A DNA stretch of 18,341 bases from Fimenecus sp963624605 (GTDB lineage Bacteria; Bacillota; Clostridia; Oscillospirales; Acutalibacteraceae): assembly GCA_963624605.1 (NCBI GenBank), contig CAVFQD010000037.1:1-18341 (forward strand), given 5' to 3'. Positions 13,523 to 18,341 of the stretch are shown one piece after another (position 1 is the first letter of the stretch; each line of letters opens with the position of its first letter). The translations under genes were made by a program, and so were the position numbers. The notes under the pieces are model-generated. The model had not been told where the DNA came from, did no database searches, and saw only the letters and a program-made list of their open reading frames with translations.

Positions 13523-14719
13523 TTATTTCTTGTCGTTGAGAGCAGCAATGCCCGGAAGCTCTTTACCCTCAAGGTATTCAAGCGAAGCGCCGCCACCTGT
13601 TGAGATATGAGACATCTTATCAGCAAAGCCAAGCTTCTGAATTGCAGCTGCTGAGTCGCCGCCGCCGATGATTGAGATTGCGTTACTGTTCGCAATAGCG
13701 GTTGCAACTGCTATTGTACCTGCAGCAAAGTTATCCCACTCGGAAACGCCCATAGGTCCGTTCCAAATAACCGTACCCGCATCCTTAACAGCGTCTGCAA
13801 ATATTTCCTGCGTCTTGGGTCCGATGTCAAGTCCCATCCAGCCGTCGGGGATTTCGTCGGAATTAACAACCATTGCCTCTGTGTCGGGCTTGTACTCTTT
13901 ACCTACCTTGTTATCAACGGGAATAAGGAACTTAACGCCCTTAGCCTTAGCTTTTTCCATCATTTCTTTTGCAAGGTCAACCTTGTCCTCTTCAAGAAGA
14001 GATGTGCCGATATGATGACCGAGGGCCTTCATAAAGGTATAAGCCATACCGCCGCCTATGATAAGTGTGTCGCACTTATCAATAAGGTTTGTGATAACGC
14101 CGATTTTGTCCGAAACCTTAGCACCGCCGAGAATGGCAACAAGTGGTCTCTTCGGATTTTCAAGAGCGCCGCCGATAAACTGAATTTCCTTCTGAATAAG
14201 GTAGCCGCAAGCAGCGGGAAGATAATCCGCAACGCCGGTTGTTGAAGAATGTGCTCTGTGAGCAGAACCGAAAGCGTCGTTCACATAAAGGTCTGCAAGA
14301 GAAGCAAATTTCTTGGAAAGTTCGGGATCGTTCTTTGTCTCGCCGGGTTCAAAACGAACATTTTCGAGAAGAAGAACCTCGCCTTCTTTAAGAGAAGCCG
14401 CAAGCGACTGTGCGCTTTCGCCTACAACATCGTCAGCCATTTTAACTTCCTGACCGAGAAGCTCAGAGAGTCTTGCCGCAACGGGTTTCATTGAAAACTC
14501 AGGATTAACCTCACCCTTCGGACGACCGAGATGTGAGCAAAGAATAACCTTTGCGCCGTTTTCGATAAGATATTTGATTGTGGGAAGCGAAGCAACGATT
14601 CTTTTATCGCTTGTAATAACTCCGTTTTCCATTTTTACGTTGAAGTCGCAACGAACAAGGACTTTCTTGCCCTTAACGTCGAAATCCTCAACAGTCATTT
14701 TGTTCAATGCACTGCTCAT
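13523..14719 (-). CDS. pgk: Phosphoglycerate kinase
   Basis: Makes ATP from 1,3-bisphosphoglycerate in glycolysis. The start at 14719 (398 aa, MSSALNKMTVEDFD) follows AAAGGATG by seven bases; the frame extends to a TTG at 14735-14737, but that lies on top of the ribosome binding site. Motifs in order: KVLVRCDFNV, CSHLGRPKGEV, DAFGSAHRAHSSTTGV, AILGGAKVSDKIGVI, LIIGGGMAYTF, VIWNGPMGVSEWDNF, IIGGGDSAAAIQKLG and HISTGGGASLEYLEGKELPG. It is first in the pgk-tpiA-gpmI run; the gap gene often found upstream is not adjacent here. Confidence 0.98.
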   Translation of the reverse strand: MSSALNKMTVEDFDVKGKKVLVRCDFNVKMENGVITSDKRIVASLPTIKYLIENGAKVILCSHLGRPKGEVNPEFSMKPVAARLSELLGQEVKMADDVVGESAQSLAASLKEGEVLLLENVRFEPGETKNDPELSKKFASLADLYVNDAFGSAHRAHSSTTGVADYLPAACGYLIQKEIQFIGGALENPKRPLVAILGGAKVSDKIGVITNLIDKCDTLIIGGGMAYTFMKALGHHIGTSLLEEDKVDLAKEMMEKAKAKGVKFLIPVDNKVGKEYKPDTEAMVVNSDEIPDGWMGLDIGPKTQEIFADAVKDAGTVIWNGPMGVSEWDNFAAGTIAVATAIANSNAISIIGGGDSAAAIQKLGFADKMSHISTGGGASLEYLEGKELPGIAALNDKK

Positions 14720-14759
14720 AGATTTACATCCTTTCAATTTTCAAAATCATACATTTTAT

Positions 14760-14788
14760 ATTCTATAATAATTTTGTGAATTTTTCAA
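14760..14788 (-). promoter_or_regulatory. Possible promoter of pgk
   Basis: On the minus strand TTGAAA (14783-14788) and TAGAAT (14760-14765) are 17 bases apart, about 40 bases before the pgk start. Both boxes depart from consensus, and the region is AT-rich. Confidence 0.4.
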
Positions 14789-14810
14789 GTCCTGTCAATG
14801 AATATACTCT

Positions 14811-14835
14811 CAACAAAATATAATATTTTTTGTTG
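14811..14835 (-). terminator. AT-rich inverted repeat after the WYL regulator gene
   Basis: CAACAAAA (14811-14818) and TTTTGTTG (14828-14835) are perfect complements around nine AT bases, 12 bases after the WYL stop. The stem is weak and no clear T tract follows, so this is a modest terminator candidate. Confidence 0.35.
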
Positions 14836-14847
14836 AAAATGCACAAG

Positions 14848-15855
14848 TCACAAAATTTTGTACACTTTTTTGATTTCCTCTACCCTGTCGAGTACCATTT
14901 TTTTCAGCTCATCAGGCTTTTTAACCTCAATTTTGTTGCCGTACTGAATTATCCAAGATACAAGACCGTCGCTGACAGCGGCATTGATATTGATTTTGAA
15001 CTTATTCTCTCCGGACTTAATTATTGAAACATTGTCTCCGAACTTGTCGACAATATCGTCAATCAGGCTATTGGAGCATTTGAGCTCAACCGGAACAGGA
15101 TCGCCCGAAAACATACTGAAATGTTTGTTTGCGTAATCTGCCGAATCAAAATAATCCTTATATTCCGACACATCGGAAAAGCTTCTGCGCGGTGAATCAG
15201 CGAGAATTTCAACAGACTTGATGCGGTCTATTCTTGTAACCATAATGTTTGAATAATTGCGGTTGTTGCCGACAAGATAGTAATGGTCGTTTGACCAAAT
15301 AAGGGCGTAAGGGCTTATAAAATGTGTCTTAGTCTCATACTGTGTCTCATTTGAAGCCGTAATTTTGCGCTTACGGTATTCGATTTTCACCTGTCTGTTG
15401 TCCTGAATGGCGGTGTGGAGCTTATCTATAGTGTAGTAGATGTTCTCGTTTGTGCATTTCGGACGGTTATCGACATAAACCTGATTTTTTATTTTTTCTG
15501 CCTGTGATGTACTGACAAGAGAATAGATTTTCGAAAGCAGCTGTCTTGTTTTTTTCTGCGAAATAAAGTTTGCCGCCTGAATGGCGTCGCATAAAAGCCT
15601 GATTTCAGCAACCTCAAACTCTCTGTCAACAATAAAATAACCTACCTTGGGCGTTCGGGTCATAATTATATCATACCCAAATTCCTGCAAAACAGAAATA
15701 TCTTTATAAACAGATTTTCTTTCCGCCTCTATACCGTGATTTTTAAGATCAAGAATTAGATCTTCGGCGGCAAGAGGATGATTTTCATCACTGTTCTTCA
15801 TAAGATTTTGCAGAATATAAAGTATTTTTATTTTCTGATTATATCTGTTAGGCAT
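14848..15855 (-). CDS. WYL-domain transcription regulator
   Basis: A 335-residue regulator with an N-terminal winged helix-turn-helix of the DeoR/HTH_11 type (residues about 7-70; RKSVYKDISVLQEFGYDI is the recognition region) and a central WYL domain (about 140-225; HFISPYALIWSNDHYYLVG contains the W-Y-L positions), followed by a C-terminal WCX-like extension. WYL domains are ligand or nucleic-acid sensors. The gene starts 10 bases after the GH2 stop; its Shine-Dalgarno AAGGA overlaps the GH2 stop codon (TAAGGA), so translation is probably coupled. It may regulate the hydrolase operon in which it sits, but the ligand is unknown. Confidence 0.88.
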   Translation of the reverse strand: MPNRYNQKIKILYILQNLMKNSDENHPLAAEDLILDLKNHGIEAERKSVYKDISVLQEFGYDIIMTRTPKVGYFIVDREFEVAEIRLLCDAIQAANFISQKKTRQLLSKIYSLVSTSQAEKIKNQVYVDNRPKCTNENIYYTIDKLHTAIQDNRQVKIEYRKRKITASNETQYETKTHFISPYALIWSNDHYYLVGNNRNYSNIMVTRIDRIKSVEILADSPRRSFSDVSEYKDYFDSADYANKHFSMFSGDPVPVELKCSNSLIDDIVDKFGDNVSIIKSGENKFKININAAVSDGLVSWIIQYGNKIEVKKPDELKKMVLDRVEEIKKVYKIL

Positions 15856-15865
15856 ACAAAAATCC

Positions 15866-17614
15866 TTAATATTTAAGGGCGTTATTTATCTCCGTAATAA
15901 CACTCTCTTCTATTTTCAAAACCTTTCTGTCATAAGTGTAAATTCCGTTATATTCGTTCTCTACATCCGATACCTGCGTATAAATCGTGCCGCAAAGACC
16001 CTTATCAATAAGCGGAATTATCTGCTTTTCATAGAGCTTTTTATAAGCGTTTGTGAGCGTGCTCTTATTCTTGAATTTAAGATAGAGACCGAATGTCTTG
16101 TCCTCCGACCAGGTGTGACCGGCTACCCTGTTCTGATATCCTCCGAATTCGGTAATAACAAACGCACGCTTTTTGTCAAGCTTAGGCATTGTGACGGGAA
16201 AAACATATTTATGCATACTCTGAATGTCTCCGCCGCCCTGGTCATACCAACCGCTTGCGTGGTCAACAACTCGTGTTTCGTCAAGAGATTTAACATAATT
16301 GCATATTTTCAGCGCGTCAAACTGACCCCAACCCTCGTTAAAGGGTACCCAGCAATAAATCGAAACAACATTGTAAAGCTGTTCAATCATTTCGGTAAGC
16401 TCACGCTTATAGTCGTCTCTGGCTTTTTTATCCTCCCTGCTGAAGGTTTTGTACTTGTTATCTTTTACTTTAATACCGAGGTTCGGTAACACGCCTGCGT
16501 AAAGGTCGCCTATGTAAGCACCGCCGCTTATCATATCCTGCCAGACTATCATACCAAGCCTGTCGCAGTGATAATACCAACGCATAGGTTCCATTTTAAT
16601 GTGCTTTCTAAGCATATTGAAGCCGAGGCGCTTCATCTCTTTAATGTCGAATATCATAGCCTCGTCGCAGGGCGGTGTAAGTCCGCCGTCGGGCCAATAG
16701 CCCTGGTCGAGCAAGCCGCGCTGAAAATAAGGCTCATTATTGAGGAAAAGGCGTAAAACGCCGAATTTATCCTTGCCGATATTGAATTTTCTCATACCGA
16801 AATAGCTCTTTACACTGTCAAGAACTTCGCCGTCCTTTTTAAGTTCGAGCGTAAAGTAGTAAAGGTTAGGCTCTTCCGGAGACCAAAGCTTGAAATTCGG
16901 GATTTTAACATCTTCGTCAAGCGAAATATCTTTACAAATCATCTCGTCATCGCCGTCAAAAACAGTAAGAGAAAGAGTCTTGACATCGTTGTGAGTAGTA
17001 AAGGCTTTAATGTTTACAACTCCCCTGTCAATATCAGGTACGACCTTAATTTTTTTAATATGACACTCGTTTACTCCCTCAAGCCATACTGTCTGCCATA
17101 TTCCGGAGGTAGCGGTATACCAAAAGCCGTGAGGATGATTATCCTGTTTACCTCTTTGCTGCCAGCCCGATTCCGTGGGGTCATATACACACAGCGTAAG
17201 TGTGTTTTCGCCGTCTGTAAGATATTCGGTTATGTCAAATGAGAAAGAACAGTATCCGCCTGTATGTGTACCGACAAGCTCTTTATTTATATAAACCTTG
17301 CACTGCCAATCAACTGCGCCGAAATGAAGTAAAATATTTTTACCTTTTAACGAATCATTGACAATAAACTTCTTTTGATACCATAATCTGTCACTCGGCT
17401 TAAGTGGCTTTTCAACGCCCGATAGCATACTTTCAACCGCAAACGGAACTGTTATTTTACCCGAGTAATCGGAAATCCACTTCTCGCCCATAGAAGATAT
17501 GCAATAATCAAACTGTCCGTTGAGGTTTTGCCAGCATGAACGCTCAAACTGCGGAAGAGGATGTTCCGGTAAAGGTAATTCTTTGTCAACTTTTGCTGTC
17601 CATAAGCTTTCCAT
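15866..17614 (-). CDS. Glycoside hydrolase family 2 protein, cytoplasmic
   Basis: A retaining glycosidase of 582 residues. Residues about 20-185 form the N-terminal sugar-binding jelly roll (LWYQKKFIV, HFGAVDWQCKVYINKELVG, HTGGYCSFSFDITEYL), about 186-280 an immunoglobulin-like domain, and about 285-580 the TIM barrel. The acid/base is Glu427 (WVPFNEGWGQ) and the nucleophile Glu489 (VITEFGGY). There is no signal peptide, so it acts on imported sugars. It is far shorter than LacZ, lacking the later beta domains, and I find no N-x-K-G motif typical of beta-glucuronidases, so the substrate is open. A strong AAAGGAGG precedes the ATG. It is co-transcribed with the WYL regulator. Confidence 0.9.
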   Translation of the reverse strand: MESLWTAKVDKELPLPEHPLPQFERSCWQNLNGQFDYCISSMGEKWISDYSGKITVPFAVESMLSGVEKPLKPSDRLWYQKKFIVNDSLKGKNILLHFGAVDWQCKVYINKELVGTHTGGYCSFSFDITEYLTDGENTLTLCVYDPTESGWQQRGKQDNHPHGFWYTATSGIWQTVWLEGVNECHIKKIKVVPDIDRGVVNIKAFTTHNDVKTLSLTVFDGDDEMICKDISLDEDVKIPNFKLWSPEEPNLYYFTLELKKDGEVLDSVKSYFGMRKFNIGKDKFGVLRLFLNNEPYFQRGLLDQGYWPDGGLTPPCDEAMIFDIKEMKRLGFNMLRKHIKMEPMRWYYHCDRLGMIVWQDMISGGAYIGDLYAGVLPNLGIKVKDNKYKTFSREDKKARDDYKRELTEMIEQLYNVVSIYCWVPFNEGWGQFDALKICNYVKSLDETRVVDHASGWYDQGGGDIQSMHKYVFPVTMPKLDKKRAFVITEFGGYQNRVAGHTWSEDKTFGLYLKFKNKSTLTNAYKKLYEKQIIPLIDKGLCGTIYTQVSDVENEYNGIYTYDRKVLKIEESVITEINNALKY

Positions 17615-17640
17615 ATAAAAGCCTCCTTTTTTCCAAGACT

Positions 17641-17669
17641 ATTTTATAACAAATATACTAATTTGTCTA
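17641..17669 (-). promoter_or_regulatory. Promoter of the GH2-WYL operon
   Basis: On the minus strand TAGACA (17664-17669) and TAAAAT (17641-17646) are 17 bases apart, about 27 bases before the GH2 start. Its -35 box abuts the -35 box of the divergent tRNA promoter. Confidence 0.5.
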
Positions 17670-17698
17670 TTGAAATTTTATATTTTATTTGCTATAAT
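17670..17698 (+). promoter_or_regulatory. Promoter of tRNA-Leu
   Basis: TTGAAA (17670-17675) and TATAAT (17693-17698) are spaced by exactly 17 bases. The predicted start, at about 17705, is a few bases before the mature tRNA 5' end. Confidence 0.72.
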
Positions 17699-17711
17699 AC
17701 ACAAGCGACAA

Positions 17712-17794
17712 GCGGATATGGTGGAATTGGCAGACACGCAAGATTTAGGATCTTGTGCGCGAGCGTGCAGGTTCAAGTCCTGTTATCCGCACCA
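17712..17794 (+). tRNA. tRNA-Leu (anticodon UAG), CCA encoded
   Basis: Acceptor strands GCGGATA (17712-17718) and TATCCGC (17784-17790) pair perfectly, followed by discriminator A and encoded CCA. The D-arm region is TGGTGGAATTGGCAGAC. The anticodon stem CAAGA/TCTTG holds the loop TTTAGGA with anticodon TAG at 17746-17748, reading CUA and other CUN leucine codons. A long class II variable arm (TGCGCGAGCGTGC region) and the T-arm GCAGG-TTCAAGT-CCTGT complete the cloverleaf. The last 22 bases are repeated three more times downstream. Confidence 0.97.
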
Positions 17795-17947
17795 AAAATA
17801 AAGACCGTCATTGACGGTCTTTTATTTCATCTTAAATTCCTACAGGACTTGAACCTGCAACAGTCCATGTTTTGCAAAGCAAAACGGACATATAATTGAA
17901 GAAAAGGCTGACAAGGCTTGCCTTGTCAAGTCCTGTTATCCGCACCA
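17795..17947 (+). repeat. tRNA-Leu distal tandem repeat, unit 1 of 3 (153 bases)
   Basis: Begins directly after the tRNA CCA and ends with a copy (17926-17947) of the last 22 bases of the tRNA gene, CCA included. Inside are a terminator-like hairpin GACCGTC/GACGGTC followed by TTTTATTT (17803-17827); an inverted copy of the tRNA T-arm (17842-17859, complementary to 17766-17783 over 18 bases); a hairpin GTTTTGC-AAA-GCAAAAC flanked by GTCC/GGAC; and a perfect hairpin GACAAGGC-TT-GCCTTGTC. ACAGGACTTGA (17842-17852) and TCAAGTCCTGT (17926-17936) are 11-base inverted repeats enclosing the last two hairpins. Stop codons occur in all six frames. Confidence 0.95.
17800..17827 (+). terminator. First terminator-like hairpin after tRNA-Leu
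   Basis: GACCGTC (17803-17809), loop ATT, GACGGTC (17813-17819), then TTTTATTT, with AATAAA on the 5' side able to extend the stem. Copies occur at 17953-17980 and 18106-18133. If it works, most transcripts end here and only readthrough RNA contains the repeats. Confidence 0.65.
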
Positions 17948-18100
17948 AAAATAAAGGCCGTCATTGACGGTCTTTTATTTCATCTTAAATTCCTACAGGA
18001 CTTGAACCTGCAACAGTCCATGTTTTGCAAAGCAAAACGGACATATAATTGAAGAAAAGGCTGACAAGGCTTGCCTTGTCAAGTCCTGTTATCCGCACCA
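17948..18100 (+). repeat. tRNA-Leu distal tandem repeat, unit 2 of 3 (153 bases)
   Basis: Identical to unit 1 except that the first hairpin arm reads GGCCGTC instead of GACCGTC, which replaces a pair with a G-U and so keeps the stem. The tRNA 3' copy is 18079-18100, the inverted T-arm copy starts at 17995, and the 11-base inverted repeats are 17995-18005 and 18079-18089. Confidence 0.95.
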
Positions 18101-18253
18101 AAAATAAAGGCCGTCATTGACGGTCTTTTATTTCATCTTAAATTCCTACAGGACTTGAACCTGCAACAGTCCATGTTTTGCAAAGCAAAACGGACATATA
18201 ATTGAAGAAAAGGCTGACAAGGCTTGACTTGTCAGGTCCTGTTATCCGCACCA
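18101..18253 (+). repeat. tRNA-Leu distal tandem repeat, unit 3 of 3 (153 bases)
   Basis: Shares the GGCCGTC arm with unit 2. It has two base changes near its end: GACTTGTC in place of GCCTTGTC, creating a mismatch in the third hairpin, and TCAGGTCCTG in place of TCAAGTCCTG inside the tRNA-like 3' copy (18232-18253). The end unit of the array is therefore the most diverged. Confidence 0.95.
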
Positions 18254-18310
18254 TATCGAGTGTTCTTAACCAACCTGAGAATTGGATGAGGACACTCGAT
18301 TTCTTTTTGC
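18254..18310 (+). terminator. Terminator after the repeat array, probably the original tRNA-Leu terminator
   Basis: ATCGAGTGT (18255-18263) and ACACTCGAT (18292-18300) form a perfect nine-base-pair stem, with CCAA/TTGG able to pair inside, followed by TTCTTTTT. It begins two bases after the CCA of the last tRNA-like copy, the distance expected for a tRNA terminator. The remaining bases to 18341 show nothing I can assign. Confidence 0.65.
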
Positions 18311-18341
18311 CTTTTTGTACCTCTTTGTATGTATGAGCAGG

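Noticed and set aside
535..17794. An integrative element bounded by the tyrosine recombinase and the tRNA-Leu end
   Set aside because: Everything between is core metabolism (lysine, glycolysis, queuosine, Sec), with no phage or conjugation genes, and no tRNA 3' copy is found near the recombinase.
17842..17870. A second tRNA gene on the minus strand, suggested by the T-arm copy
   Set aside because: Only the T-arm is present. No matching acceptor strand, D-arm or anticodon arm is found upstream on that strand.
17663..17899. A 78-codon open frame across the tRNA and the first repeat unit
   Set aside because: It runs through the promoter and the tRNA gene itself, has no ribosome binding site and closes in the repeat.
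17795..18253. The three units as a CRISPR array
   Set aside because: The whole 153-base unit is repeated with no unique spacers, and no cas genes are present.

Overview
The window looks like chromosomal DNA of a low-GC, spore-forming Clostridia (Oscillospiraceae/Ruminococcus-like Firmicute). The basis is the queA-tgt-yajC-yrzE-like order (close to the Bacillus ruvB-queA-tgt-yrbF-yrzE block), a SpoIIM homologue, an AbrB/SpoVT-type regulator, a lysine riboswitch, TTGACA/TATAAT promoters with 17-base spacers, and AGGAGG-type ribosome binding sites. The genus is inference. Nearly all of it is core metabolism. I see no phage, insertion sequence or CRISPR array.

Layout. 3-116 is the tail of a membrane protein, followed by about 420 non-coding bases. 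535-1548 (+) is a Xer-type tyrosine recombinase whose 3' end overlaps, tail to tail, a minus-strand series read as queA, tgt, yajC, a TIGR04086/YrzE-like membrane protein and spoIIM-like (5275 down to 1532). 5324-8927 (+) is a lysine biosynthesis operon: promoter, lysine riboswitch with terminator, asd, dapA, dapB and a stand-alone double ACT-domain protein. Its terminator is shared with a convergent pair, an AbrB-type regulator with a C-terminal zinc-finger-like module and a UPF0178 (YaiI/YqxD) protein. 9705-10855 (+) carries an HD-domain hydrolase and a Nudix hydrolase. 14788-10914 (-) is a glycolytic run, pgk, tpiA, gpmI, with a hairpin-rich spacer between pgk and tpiA. 17669-14811 (-) is a family 2 glycoside hydrolase with a WYL-domain regulator.

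17670-18310 (+) is the most unusual part. A tRNA-Leu(UAG) gene is followed directly by three tandem, almost identical 153-base units (17795-18253), each ending in a copy of the last 22 bases of the tRNA gene including CCA. What looks like the original tRNA terminator comes only after the third copy. Each unit contains a terminator-like hairpin, an inverted copy of the tRNA T-arm and two further hairpins, and has no open frame on either strand. It resembles in architecture the repeats distal to E. coli tyrT, but sits in a Firmicute and on a different tRNA.

How the parts work together. The riboswitch makes asd-dapA-dapB-ACT lysine-responsive, and the ACT protein may be a detached aspartokinase regulatory subunit. 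pgk-tpiA-gpmI supply lower glycolysis. queA and tgt make queuosine, and yajC supports the Sec translocon. GH2-WYL is probably a small sugar-processing unit, and the tRNA repeat array may produce a structured RNA or be the footprint of repeated events at a tRNA 3' end.
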